A stretch of 64,000 bases of DNA from Phycisphaerales bacterium UBA7800 (GTDB lineage: Bacteria > Planctomycetota > Phycisphaerae > Phycisphaerales > Phycisphaeraceae). The notes beneath the pieces are model-generated. The model did not search any database. It had not been told where the DNA came from and saw only the letters and a list, made by a program, of their open reading frames with translations. How positions within the stretch are numbered: position 1 is the first letter of the stretch; each line of letters begins with the position of its first letter. The stretch lies in contig DLCK01000072.1 in assembly GCA_002480565.1 (NCBI GenBank), forward strand, positions 108,625-172,624, read 5' to 3'. The position numbers and the translations under genes were made by a program. Positions 32,791-41,352 of the stretch are shown in pieces.

Positions 32791-34956
32791 ATGACAACGG
32801 CTACGACGTCCCCTAACGAGGCTAAAAAAATGAGTGTTCTGGATCGTTACCGTAACTTTGGTATTTGTGCTCACATCGACGCCGGCAAGACCACCGTCAC
32901 CGAACGCGTGCTCTATTACACCGGTAAGAATTACAAGATGGGTGAAGTGCACGACGGTACCGCCACCATGGACTTCCTCGTTGAAGAACAGCAACGCGGT
33001 ATCACCATCCAGTCAGCAGCAACCACCTGCCCCTGGATTCACAAAGGTAACACCTACACGATGAACCTCATCGACACCCCTGGTCACGTTGACTTCACCA
33101 TTGAAGTGGAACGTTCCATGCGTGTGCTTGACGGTGCAGTGGTGGTATTCGACGGTAAAGAAGGCGTCGAAGCCCAGTCTGAAACCGTTTGGCGTCAAGC
33201 CGACCGTTACAATGTCCCCCGTGTTTGTTTCATCAACAAGATGGACAAAATGGGTGCTGACTTCTTTTACAGCTTCCAGACGATCATTGATCGCCTGGGT
33301 GCAAATCCCGTGGCCGTGCAGATTCCCATTGGTGCATCTGACGACCTCGAAGGCGTCATCGACCTGCTTACCATGAAAGCCTATTACTTCTCAACTGAAG
33401 ACATGGGTGCCAAGGTTGAAGAACGTGACATTCCTGCGAACCTGCTGGAAACCGCCGAAAAATGGCGTCACGACCTGTTTGAAAAAGCAGCTGAACAAGA
33501 TGATGAACTGACTGAAAAATATCTGATGGAAGAAGAAATCACGGAAGACGAAATCCGTGCAGCACTTCGCAAAGGCACCATCGCCCGTACCATCTGCCCA
33601 ACCTTCTGTGGCTCGGCTTTGAAGAACATCGGCGTCCAGCGTCTGCTTGACGGCGTGATTGATTACCTGCCATGCCCCACCGAAGTACCTGAAATTCAAG
33701 GTACCGCCATTGATGATCCTGATGTCCACATGACCCGTCCTCATGATGACTCTGCCCCCTTCTCGGCGTTGGCATTCAAAGTCGTCTCCGACCAACATGG
33801 CGACCTCACCTACATCCGCATCTACTCAGGTACGCTGGAAAAGGGCACCCGTGTCCTCAACGCTGCCAGTGGCAAGAAGGAAATCATCTCACGTATTTTC
33901 GAGATGCACGCCAAGGATCGTATCGCTCAGGAATCGGTCTCCGCTGGCCAGATCGTCGCCATCGTCGGACTGAAGAACACCAACACCGGTGACACCCTCT
34001 GCGATATGGATCATCCCATTATCCTTGAACGCATGGACTTCCCGGATCCCGTGATCAGCATGTCCATCGAACCTGCATCACAAGGCGACAAGGACAAGCT
34101 CGGTGACGCACTTGGTGTGATTCGTCGCGAAGACCCCAGCTTCCAAAGCCACTTCGATGATGAAACCGGCCAGACCATCATCGCGGGTATGGGTGAACTT
34201 CACCTTGAAATCATTGTCAACAAACTCATGCGTGACATGAAAATCGGCGTGAATGTCGGTAAGCCCCGCGTGGCCTACAAGGAAACCATCACCGGCACCG
34301 CAACGGCTCGTGGTATCCACAAGAAGCAATCCGGTGGTCGTGGTCAGTTTGGTGACTGTACCATCACCATTGAACCTTACACCGAAGCCCAGGCAGAAGA
34401 AGATGGACTTAAGTTCATCGACGGCTTGGCATTCGAAAACAAGGTTGTCGGTGGTTCGATTCCCAGAGAATATATCCCCTCCGTCGAAGCCGGTTGCCGC
34501 GCTGCTGCTCGCAGTGGTGTCCTGGCTGGCTACAACCTGCTTAACACCAAGGTCTCACTGATCGATGGTTCATACCACGACGTTGACTCTTCGCAGGTTG
34601 CCTTCGAACAAGCTGGTATCCTCGGTTACCGCGAAGCTGCCCGTAAGGCTGGCGTCGAACTGCTCGAACCCTTCATGAAGGTCGTCGTGACCACACCTGA
34701 AGATTTCGTCGGTAACGTCTCTGGTGACCTCAACCGTCGCCGTGCCCTGATCAGCGAATCCGAACAGCGTGGTAATGCCCGCCTGCTCACCGCTGAAGCA
34801 CCCCTGAGTGAAATGTTCGGCTATGCCTCCACCCTGCGTGGCATGACTCAAGGCCGTGCAAGCTTCTCAATGGAACCCCTCGAATACCGCATCGTCCCAG
34901 GCAACATTGCCAAGGCGATCCTCGAAGCTGGTGAAAAAGAAGACGGCAAGAAGTAA
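32791..34956 (+). CDS. fusA: Translation elongation factor G
   Basis: EF-G is the GTPase that drives ribosomal translocation. The 721-residue protein has G1 AHIDAGKTT (about 28-36), the switch region DFLVEEQQRGITIQS, G3 DTPGH, G4 NKMD and G5 GSA, plus all later domains (GRGQFGDCTITI, SFSMEPLEYR at the C-terminus). An in-frame ATG at 32830 (MSVLDRYRN) is an alternative start; the first 13 residues are non-conserved. It is not next to rpsL, rpsG or tuf, so it is either a relocated main copy or one of several EF-G paralogues. A strong terminator follows. Confidence 0.95.
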   Translation: MTTATTSPNEAKKMSVLDRYRNFGICAHIDAGKTTVTERVLYYTGKNYKMGEVHDGTATMDFLVEEQQRGITIQSAATTCPWIHKGNTYTMNLIDTPGHVDFTIEVERSMRVLDGAVVVFDGKEGVEAQSETVWRQADRYNVPRVCFINKMDKMGADFFYSFQTIIDRLGANPVAVQIPIGASDDLEGVIDLLTMKAYYFSTEDMGAKVEERDIPANLLETAEKWRHDLFEKAAEQDDELTEKYLMEEEITEDEIRAALRKGTIARTICPTFCGSALKNIGVQRLLDGVIDYLPCPTEVPEIQGTAIDDPDVHMTRPHDDSAPFSALAFKVVSDQHGDLTYIRIYSGTLEKGTRVLNAASGKKEIISRIFEMHAKDRIAQESVSAGQIVAIVGLKNTNTGDTLCDMDHPIILERMDFPDPVISMSIEPASQGDKDKLGDALGVIRREDPSFQSHFDDETGQTIIAGMGELHLEIIVNKLMRDMKIGVNVGKPRVAYKETITGTATARGIHKKQSGGRGQFGDCTITIEPYTEAQAEEDGLKFIDGLAFENKVVGGSIPREYIPSVEAGCRAAARSGVLAGYNLLNTKVSLIDGSYHDVDSSQVAFEQAGILGYREAARKAGVELLEPFMKVVVTTPEDFVGNVSGDLNRRRALISESEQRGNARLLTAEAPLSEMFGYASTLRGMTQGRASFSMEPLEYRIVPGNIAKAILEAGEKEDGKK

Positions 34957-34989
34957 GTACCCAGTCAATAGACTGAGCTGATAAAACAA

Positions 34990-35031
34990 AACGCCCTGAC
35001 GAGTCTCGATTCGTCAGGGCGTTTTTTATTT
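34990..35031 (+). terminator. Rho-independent terminator of fusA
   Basis: AACGCCCTGACGA (34990-35002) pairs perfectly with TCGTCAGGGCGTT (35011-35023) around an 8-nt loop, followed by a T-rich tract. It lies 34 bp after the fusA stop. Confidence 0.95.
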
Positions 35032-35093
35032 TCCAAATTGTGATGCGTCTGCGTCACGTGGTATCACAGCTATTGTGAATGACAGAAGCTTCA

Positions 35094-36554
35094 TCACTTC
35101 ACATCAACAACAGTCGAACATTCCTGCCCTGCTGCATCATTCCATGTCAAACGATACTGACCACGGAATCCGCGGAAGGCTACGACACCTTCACTATCAG
35201 CTTTGACCACAAGCTTGGTCTTCCATTCGTTATGAATCAAATCGTTTAACGTGTGATACGCTGGCTTGGGTTGCATGTCCCGTGTGAACATACCCGACAC
35301 ACTTGGCTCGCCTGGCGCGCCACAATCATCCACAACATTCCACCATGTGATCCCCATCATGGACTTGATGCTAAACCATAAGCGATAAAGATTGCGTGTC
35401 ATGATCGACTGTATAGCCTGGCCACGTTCGTCGTTGTTAGGAGCAGTAATAGTGATCTCACTAAGGTGAATCGGCAAGTCCGCTTTGCTTAAGCGTTCCA
35501 TGTCTTTCCAGACATTCTCCGGCGACTGCCTGTCGATTTTCCCATCTGCTATATCCAGACAAATCTGCGGGTCAAAAAGATGCATCTGCGCGCCCATGAT
35601 GTCGATCTTGCAGCCTCGCTGTTGTAAATCTTCGATTTGATTCACATAGTCATCACTGAGATTGTAGTCGTTGATATTGAGCTTGACTTGTTTGGGAAAG
35701 ACACCATCCGCTGTCTTGAATGAACGATAGGTGTAGTCCCCTGCCATTGGGCCGTAGTGACTTTTACAAATCCCTGATCCGGGAACCATCAGTCCCCTGC
35801 CTGCATCAGTCGCGCTTTCATTGACGACATCCCAACTGTCAAGCCGTCCTTTGTAATACAGGGCAATGTCGATGATGCGTTGAACCATGGTGTTGTTCAG
35901 TACGCGGGTAAACTCAGGGAACATCGCTTCGATCTGCTGAGCTGAATAAGCCTCCATCATCTTGCCAGTGGGACTTTCATTGGTGTGCCATGACTCGGGA
36001 ATTTGATTGCCATAGGGGTAAGGCATTTTACGCATCAGCCATTCGGGGGTATTCCATTTAACGTTGCCCCAAGTCAGTGTGTGACCATGCAGCCGGATAC
36101 CTTTGCTTTCGCAAAACTCAACGACAGGGTCGGTTGCTGGGCGACGCCAATGGGTTTCATTTTTAGGATCAGTTACTGTGTTCCAATATTCAGCGGTATC
36201 ACGGTATTCCCCCTTGAAACGTGGCTTGCCTTCTTCGAGTTCAAACTTCTTCCAATAGAAGGCAATGGTGGCTGAGTTGAAAAGCGTCCCATACAAATCC
36301 TTGTAGGTTTGATTGCATTGATCCGAACCCAGTTGATTGAAGTTAAAGATGTGGGCACCAAACACAAAGTCATGCGAAAGCTGCTCAACTTTCACATCGG
36401 CATTGGCGGGAATGCTATCCATCTTGACCGCAGCATCCGCTTTGCGATGAGCCTCGATATCCCCATCAATTTGGGCCTGAACACCGTCGTTCCAACGTTC
36501 CCAGTAAGCTTGGCTCATTGCATTGGTTTTGTCATTGTGTGTGTCATTTGGCAT
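35094..36554 (-). CDS. GH10 endo-1,4-beta-xylanase without signal peptide
   Basis: GH10 enzymes hydrolyse internal beta-1,4 bonds of xylan. The 486-residue protein has the (beta/alpha)8 signatures: LHGHTLTWGN, WDVVNES with the acid/base Glu246, NINDYNL, and HLSEITIT with the nucleophile Glu366, plus WWNVVDD. A short C-terminal beta-rich stretch (VVAFRGFRGQYRLTWNDAAG) follows the barrel. The N-terminus is hydrophilic with no signal, so the enzyme is probably cytoplasmic and would act on imported xylo-oligosaccharides. It is divergent from an IclR gene; two matching inverted repeats lie between them. Confidence 0.9.
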   Translation of the reverse strand: MPNDTHNDKTNAMSQAYWERWNDGVQAQIDGDIEAHRKADAAVKMDSIPANADVKVEQLSHDFVFGAHIFNFNQLGSDQCNQTYKDLYGTLFNSATIAFYWKKFELEEGKPRFKGEYRDTAEYWNTVTDPKNETHWRRPATDPVVEFCESKGIRLHGHTLTWGNVKWNTPEWLMRKMPYPYGNQIPESWHTNESPTGKMMEAYSAQQIEAMFPEFTRVLNNTMVQRIIDIALYYKGRLDSWDVVNESATDAGRGLMVPGSGICKSHYGPMAGDYTYRSFKTADGVFPKQVKLNINDYNLSDDYVNQIEDLQQRGCKIDIMGAQMHLFDPQICLDIADGKIDRQSPENVWKDMERLSKADLPIHLSEITITAPNNDERGQAIQSIMTRNLYRLWFSIKSMMGITWWNVVDDCGAPGEPSVSGMFTRDMQPKPAYHTLNDLIHNEWKTKLVVKADSEGVVAFRGFRGQYRLTWNDAAGQECSTVVDVK

Positions 36555-36647
36555 GTGGTTCTCATTTCATCTGGCTGGAAAATTTCATGAATCACGGTCA
36601 TGAGTTGCCAATAGTTGTATCAATGCGAATCAGAATGTCTTGTCTAA

Positions 36648-36664
36648 ATTCAGTATTTTTGAAT
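36648..36664. promoter_or_regulatory. Inverted repeat ATTCA-N7-TGAAT, copy 1 (IclR operator candidate)
   Basis: ATTCA (36648-36652), GTATTTT, TGAAT (36660-36664). It is the same 5-7-5 pattern as the copy at 36710, in the region between the divergent xylanase and IclR genes. Confidence 0.55.
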
Positions 36665-36709
36665 AATTTAACCAACACTATCGCCAATACAGCCTATAAT
36701 TGACTTATT

Positions 36710-36726
36710 ATTCAACATTGCTGAAT
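36710..36726. promoter_or_regulatory. Inverted repeat ATTCA-N7-TGAAT, copy 2 (IclR operator candidate)
   Basis: ATTCA (36710-36714), ACATTGC, TGAAT (36722-36726), ending 14 bp before the IclR ATG. The two copies are 62 bp apart (about six helical turns), which would allow control of both divergent genes. Confidence 0.6.
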
Positions 36727-36740
36727 ATTGGGTTTTTAAA

Positions 36741-37496
36741 ATGGCATACCAAACCGTTCAGTCCGTCGAAAAAGCACTGGCTATCCTGGAACTGCTCACC
36801 AGTCAGACACTCGAGCAGAACACCATCACCTTGGCGGAAATCTCCAAGTCCACGGGGATTCTGCCAGTCACTGCCCGGAACCTGCTGCGGACACTTGAAG
36901 TTTGTGGCTATGCGACGCGGGTGAGTCATGGTCATTACCGTGAAGGTGACCGCTGTATGCGTCTGTTTCGCGGGGAAGGCGTGCTTCGGAAGTTGCGCGA
37001 AGTTGCCCAACCGATCATTCAAACGACAAGTCATGATCTGGGCGAAAGTCTGCTGCTGGCTACATTGATTCAAAATAAACGTGTCGAACTATTACGATGT
37101 CAGGCCAAGGATGATTCACTGATATGCCCACAGTGGTCGGCTAATGAAAAGTGTTACCAGATGCGCACGACACGGACGCTGCTTGCTTGGCATACGGACA
37201 AGCAACTCGACACCTTTGTAAAGGCCAATGGTCTTCCAACACATGACGATTGGCCTCAGTGCAACAACTCTCTGGTGAAACTCAAAGAGGAGTTAAAGAA
37301 AATCCGGACTCAGGGCGGCTGTGCTGATGAACATGGCCAATACGCAGCCCTGGCGGTCCCGATCATGACCGCTGCCAATGAAGCCGTTGCATCGCTGGGT
37401 TGTTATGCTCCCCTATCGCGCACCGACAAACCAAGAGCTGCTGGGATTTTCAAAATGCTCCATGACTGTGCAAGCTTTATTCAGGATCGCATGTAA
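36741..37496 (+). CDS. IclR-family transcriptional regulator
   Basis: The 251-residue protein has the N-terminal winged helix of IclR proteins (VQSVEKALAILELLTSQT; ITLAEISKSTGILPVTARNLLRTLEVCGYA) and a C-terminal GAF-like effector domain (QWSANEKCYQMRTTRTLLAW; AALAVPIMTA). Placed head to head with the GH10 gene and just before the GH172 gene, it probably senses a xylan-derived sugar or acid and controls both. Two ATTCA-N7-TGAAT repeats before it are the obvious candidate sites. Confidence 0.9.
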   Translation: MAYQTVQSVEKALAILELLTSQTLEQNTITLAEISKSTGILPVTARNLLRTLEVCGYATRVSHGHYREGDRCMRLFRGEGVLRKLREVAQPIIQTTSHDLGESLLLATLIQNKRVELLRCQAKDDSLICPQWSANEKCYQMRTTRTLLAWHTDKQLDTFVKANGLPTHDDWPQCNNSLVKLKEELKKIRTQGGCADEHGQYAALAVPIMTAANEAVASLGCYAPLSRTDKPRAAGIFKMLHDCASFIQDRM

Positions 37497-37516
37497 GTGT
37501 CACCTGATCGGTGTCA

Positions 37517-38656
37517 TCAAATAATCTCCAGATCATTGACACTGCCAAGTTCAGGAAATGGCGCAGTGGGAAGTTCTTGATACCAAAATGCGACCGAAGC
37601 GATGTCATCCTGCAAGGGCAGGTATCGGCCGTGGCTACGCCAACCCAGAGCTTGAATCGTCACTGCAATGTCTTCGTGGAAACGGATGGGGTCAGCGATA
37701 TGCCAGCGGTACATGCTAAAGCGCATCTGCGAATCATAGACACCATTGGGTCTGACAATATGCGGCACGCCAAGGTACGGCGTGGTGAATTCCTGATACT
37801 GTTTGGTGGTTTTGTTTTCGAAGTTATAGGAACCGCCGAAGTAGTCTTCGGTACCTGTGCCACAGATGGTTGGGAAGCAATCCCCGCCATGCTCAGCGAC
37901 TGAATCTTCGACTGAACATCCGGGTGGAATGTCGCCATCCATATAGAACTTGATCTCGCCTTCGCCCCACCAACCTTTGTTATTCAGTCCCCATGCCAGG
38001 TAGGTGCCGACATAGTGACCTTTGCCTTGGACACCTTCGAGGATGGTGTAAACCTTGCCATAGGGTTGGGGATTGTTGCGGCGGAACTGGGCATGAAAAT
38101 AGGCCGGTTTTTCAGGGATATCCGGGTCCAGTTCGTAGTCGACTTGATAAAACAGTTGGAGCGCATCTTTGAGGTCGCGGTTTTCAATCGTCATCCGACA
38201 ATGCTTGGCAAAGGGCATCGGCCAATAGCAATTAAACGCATTACCCGGATTGACTGCGACAGGTTCAGAGCTGATCTGAGCAAAGGTTTGAAAGGAGGTG
38301 AAAGCCGAAGCAAAGAAATCACCAATCGGACATTCGATACTCGGATGCTTCTGATCATCCCAATACACACGCAGTATCGCATTACGAAACGCAATCCCAT
38401 TAGGCGTCATCCAGATATGCAGGATGCGCCCCGGACCTTCAATGTCTGCCATCTCGTAGACTTCACCGGGTTGGATTCGGACGCAGGGTTTGATTTTCCA
38501 ACCCTGCCCCAGTTCACGTGCACATGCGCCTTCGATCCAATTGCCCTGCTCATCCTGCTGAGGCTTGAGCATGGCACCTTTGCCTTTTTCACCTTTGGTA
38601 TTCTCAGCACAGATCGAACGGGTCTGCGCTCGGGTAACGGTTTCGAGTTGCTGCAT
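37517..38656 (-). CDS. DUF2961 / GH172-family protein
   Basis: GH172 proteins include enzymes acting on fructofuranosides and arabinofuranosides. From the ATG at 38656 (preceded by AGGAGA) the protein is 379 residues, with the family's segments GEGEIKFYMDGD and ICGTGTEDYFGGSYNF, an early LHIWMTPN strand and the ending YRWHIADPIRFHEDIAVTIQ. There is no signal peptide, matching the unsecreted GH10 neighbour. The extra 45 codons upstream in the same frame are read from intergenic repeat sequence and are not coding. It is convergent with the IclR gene and divergent from an AraC gene. Confidence 0.85.
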   Translation of the reverse strand: MQQLETVTRAQTRSICAENTKGEKGKGAMLKPQQDEQGNWIEGACARELGQGWKIKPCVRIQPGEVYEMADIEGPGRILHIWMTPNGIAFRNAILRVYWDDQKHPSIECPIGDFFASAFTSFQTFAQISSEPVAVNPGNAFNCYWPMPFAKHCRMTIENRDLKDALQLFYQVDYELDPDIPEKPAYFHAQFRRNNPQPYGKVYTILEGVQGKGHYVGTYLAWGLNNKGWWGEGEIKFYMDGDIPPGCSVEDSVAEHGGDCFPTICGTGTEDYFGGSYNFENKTTKQYQEFTTPYLGVPHIVRPNGVYDSQMRFSMYRWHIADPIRFHEDIAVTIQALGWRSHGRYLPLQDDIASVAFWYQELPTAPFPELGSVNDLEII

Positions 38657-38693
38657 TAGTTTGTCTCCTGCTTGTTGTAAATTGATTAAGACA

Positions 38694-38885
38694 GTTTTGA
38701 ACCGCCAAGACGCCAAGGACGCCAAGTTCAGAGAAAAGTTTTTTAACCACAAAGGCACAGAGTTAGAAAAAAGTTTGAGCCGTTGAATCATGTCATTCTT
38801 CGAGCTCTGTGTCTCTGTGCCTCTGTGGTTAAAATTGACTTTCTCTTCAAAACTTGGCGTCCTTGTCGTCTTGGCGGTAAAAATT
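38694..38885. repeat. Nested palindrome containing both main repeat families
   Basis: Outer arms are of CCGCCAAGACGCCAAG type: 38699-38740 (ACCGCCAAGACGCCAAGGAC, then GCCAAGTTCAGAGAAAAGT) and 38837-38880 (ACTTTCTCTTCAAAACTTGG, then CGTCCTTGTCGTCTTGGCGG). Inner arms are of CACAGAG type: 38741-38762 (TTTTAACCACAAAGGCACAG) and 38805-38834 (CTCTGTGTCTCTGTGCCTCT, then GTGGTTAA). One element is inserted in, or built symmetrically around, the other. It lies in the divergent region between the GH172 and AraC genes. Confidence 0.92.
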
Positions 38886-38964
38886 AATTCACTATCAGCT
38901 TATCCCAGAACCTCAAATACAAAAATGGGGCGACTTCTTAATTTTTTGTGTTATATTCTGATTT

Positions 38965-39777
38965 ATGAGGAATCTCAAACGCTTTTACCAACATCCCATC
39001 CATGTCGACAATACATTTTCGATCAATGGAATAGGGATTGAAGAACCGATGCAGCCTGGCATGGTGGATCGCCCGCGTGGGACAGGCGATTGGCTGATTA
39101 TGTATTTTCCTGTTGCTTGCCAAATCATGGAGCAGCAGGCACCTGACAGGAGTCTGGTGATCTGGACGCCAGGTGATTATCAAAAATATGGTCGAAACAC
39201 CCCCGGCTGGTCGCATAGCTGGATACATTGTGATGGTGCTGCCCTACCACGTTGGCTTAAGCAGGCACACTTGCCGACCAATACTGTTATGACTGATTTA
39301 CCCGAAGCGCATTGGGTGCAGACCTTGTGTCAGGTGTTTGAAGAAATCCAGGAACATGATGCGTATTCCAATCGCATCATCCCCAACCTGATTCAAAACA
39401 GCCTGATGGTCTTTGGCAGGTATGCCCGTCCAAGTAATCAAGAACAGCCAGTCTCCGATGCACTTGAACACATCCGCCAGCAACTTGAGACTGACTTTGA
39501 CCAACCGGTGACACTTGATGATTTGGCTTATCAAGCGGGTTTATCCATGTCGCATTTTTGTGCCAAGTTCAAGCAGGCCTTTGGATGCAGCGCCATTGAA
39601 TACCTCATCATTCAGCGCATGAAACAGGCAGCGTATCTGCTATATGACCGGAATCTGAAAATTCAGGAGATCGCCAATCGGGTTGGCTACGATGACGTTT
39701 TTCACTTTTCCAAGTTGTTCAAGAAGCACCACGGGATGAGTCCGCGAGCGTTACGCAAGGAGCAATTGAGCGATTAA
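38965..39777 (+). CDS. AraC-family transcriptional regulator
   Basis: The 270-residue protein has an N-terminal cupin-like sensor region (DRSLVIWTPGDYQKYG; WIHCDG) and a C-terminal pair of helix-turn-helix motifs: LDDLAYQAGLSMSHFCAKFK and IQEIANRVGYDDVFHFSKLF, followed by GMSPRALRK. This is the usual arrangement of AraC-type activators of carbohydrate genes. It is divergent from the GH172 gene, which it may control. Its 3' end overlaps the HAD gene (convergent) by 27 bp. Confidence 0.92.
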   Translation: MRNLKRFYQHPIHVDNTFSINGIGIEEPMQPGMVDRPRGTGDWLIMYFPVACQIMEQQAPDRSLVIWTPGDYQKYGRNTPGWSHSWIHCDGAALPRWLKQAHLPTNTVMTDLPEAHWVQTLCQVFEEIQEHDAYSNRIIPNLIQNSLMVFGRYARPSNQEQPVSDALEHIRQQLETDFDQPVTLDDLAYQAGLSMSHFCAKFKQAFGCSAIEYLIIQRMKQAAYLLYDRNLKIQEIANRVGYDDVFHFSKLFKKHHGMSPRALRKEQLSD

Positions 39778-40455
39778 CATCGCAGGTTCAAAGCCGGTGA
39801 TCATGGTTGCCATCTTCTCATCAGGCATCGGGTCTTCATACCGGTTAAGCCAGATCGCATTGATGCCCATGTTGTATGCACCGGTGATATCCGAATGCCA
39901 TGAGTCGCCGATCATCACGCAATCCTCGGGCTTGGCTTTGAACTTGTTTAACGCATATTCAAAGATGCCCCGATCCGGTTTGTTGATCCCCACATCGCCG
40001 GAGATCACCAACTCATCAATGTACGGCCAGAGTTTGCAGGCATCGATTTTTTTAATCTGCTCTTCGCGGATGTGATTGGTGATGACACCGAGCTTGACCT
40101 TGGGTCGCAGGATTTTAAGAACCTCCATCACGCCGGGGACGGGCTGACGGTTATCAACATACGCAGCGCGATAAGCGTCGGCTGCGACCATCGCCTCATC
40201 CTCATCGACAGTTTGGCCACACTCAGCAAACATGAGCTTAAACCGCTCCGCGCGAGCCTCATTTAAGTCGATCTCACCTGTAAGGACTTTGCTATGCGTC
40301 TGGTCGATGAGTCGGATGTACGTCTGCTCAAGCACGTCGAGTTCGACAGCACCGAAAGCGTCGTACGCTTTGCGCATGGCAGTTAAGCCACAGATATTGC
40401 AGTGGCGGTGGTCGACTAAGGTGTCATCGAGATCGAAGAATACAACTTTTTTCAT
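39751..40455 (-). CDS. HAD-superfamily hydrolase (YjjG-like phosphatase)
   Basis: The 234-residue protein begins MKKVVFFDLDDTLVD with the nucleophile motif DLDDT (Asp8), then ITNHIREEQ (motif II), KPDRGIFEYAL with the motif III lysine, and MIGDSWHSDITGA (motif IV). The helical cap lies between motifs I and II. This pattern fits small-molecule phosphatases such as the nucleotidase YjjG, but the substrate cannot be told. Its end overlaps the AraC gene. Confidence 0.86.
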   Translation of the reverse strand: MKKVVFFDLDDTLVDHRHCNICGLTAMRKAYDAFGAVELDVLEQTYIRLIDQTHSKVLTGEIDLNEARAERFKLMFAECGQTVDEDEAMVAADAYRAAYVDNRQPVPGVMEVLKILRPKVKLGVITNHIREEQIKKIDACKLWPYIDELVISGDVGINKPDRGIFEYALNKFKAKPEDCVMIGDSWHSDITGAYNMGINAIWLNRYEDPMPDEKMATMITGFEPAMLIAQLLLA

Positions 40456-40496
40456 AATTCAGAGATCAGCGACACGCAGTGTCGCAGCTATTAACA

Positions 40497-41213
40497 TTAT
40501 TTTTTCAAAAACGCATTCTGGGTGCGGATGAGTTGGCGGATGCCTTTGGTGGCAAGGTCGAGGAGACTATTGAGTTCATCGCGGCTGAAGGTGCCCTGCT
40601 CGCCGGTGCCTTGAACTTCGATGAACTGGCCTTTGTTGTTCATGGCCACATTCATATCCACTTCAGCACGGACATCCAAGGGGTAGTCCAGGTCAAGTGT
40701 GGGTAAACCATCAATGACGCCGACGCTGACTGCTGCGACATTGCCGATGATCGGGTTGGTTTTGATCATGCCTTCTTTGCGGGCATGGTTGATGGCTTGG
40801 ACGAGTGCGACGTAGGCGCCGGTGATGGAAGCGGTACGTGTGCCACCGTCAGCTTGGAGGACATCGCAGTCACAGGTGATGGCCAGGCCGGGCATTTTAT
40901 CCATGTCTACAGCAGCGCGAAGCACGCGCCCGATAAGGCGTTGGATTTCTGTGCCACGCGAGTCAGGGCCACGACGTTTGCGGTCATTGGTTGATGCCGG
41001 GAGCATGTTGTACTCTGCGGAGACCCAGCCCTTGGTGGGTTCTTCACCACGCTTGGGAGCCATCCAACGGGGCAGTTCCGCTGCGATGGATGCGGTGCAG
41101 AGGACGTGGGTATTGCCCTGCTTGATGAGGACGGAACCAGCTGCCTGGGTGGGGAATTTTTCAATTTTAACGGGACGGAGTTCGGTACGTTTACGGGTTT
41201 TGGTTTTGCTCAT
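40497..41213 (-). CDS. rph: Ribonuclease PH
   Basis: RNase PH trims tRNA 3' ends by phosphorolysis. From the ATG at 41213 the protein is 238 residues, the normal length. It has the RTELRPVKIE start, the SAEYNMLPAST and RGTEIQRLIGR segments, and the phosphate-binding DADGGTRTAS-type block (here QADGGTRTASITGAYVAL). The ATGs at 41222 and 41249 are in frame but less likely. A CACAGAG-type repeat arm lies just upstream at 41255-41286. Confidence 0.94.
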   Translation of the reverse strand: MSKTKTRKRTELRPVKIEKFPTQAAGSVLIKQGNTHVLCTASIAAELPRWMAPKRGEEPTKGWVSAEYNMLPASTNDRKRRGPDSRGTEIQRLIGRVLRAAVDMDKMPGLAITCDCDVLQADGGTRTASITGAYVALVQAINHARKEGMIKTNPIIGNVAAVSVGVIDGLPTLDLDYPLDVRAEVDMNVAMNNKGQFIEVQGTGEQGTFSRDELNSLLDLATKGIRQLIRTQNAFLKK

Positions 41214-41254
41214 GGGGAGCATGATACGGGATTGGCTATGTGATTTCACATGGC

Positions 41255-41286
41255 TTTACCACAGAGGCTCAGAGACACAGAGCTTA
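41255..41286. repeat. Single CACAGAG-type repeat arm
   Basis: TTTACCACAGAGGCTCAGAG, then ACACAGAG, is a single arm of the family seen at 8793 and 38741. I found no reverse-complement partner within the following 70 bp, so this copy is solitary or decayed. Confidence 0.7.
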
Positions 41287-41352
41287 AGCCAGAGATTAGA
41301 TGCATCGATATTGTTGAGAAACCCAAAGCGAGCTAAACCGCAAGCGGTTTGC

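Noticed and set aside
38657..38791. 45-codon N-terminal extension of the GH172 protein
   Set aside because: It is translated from the palindromic repeat; the ATG at 38656 has AGGAGA at good spacing and family homology begins there.
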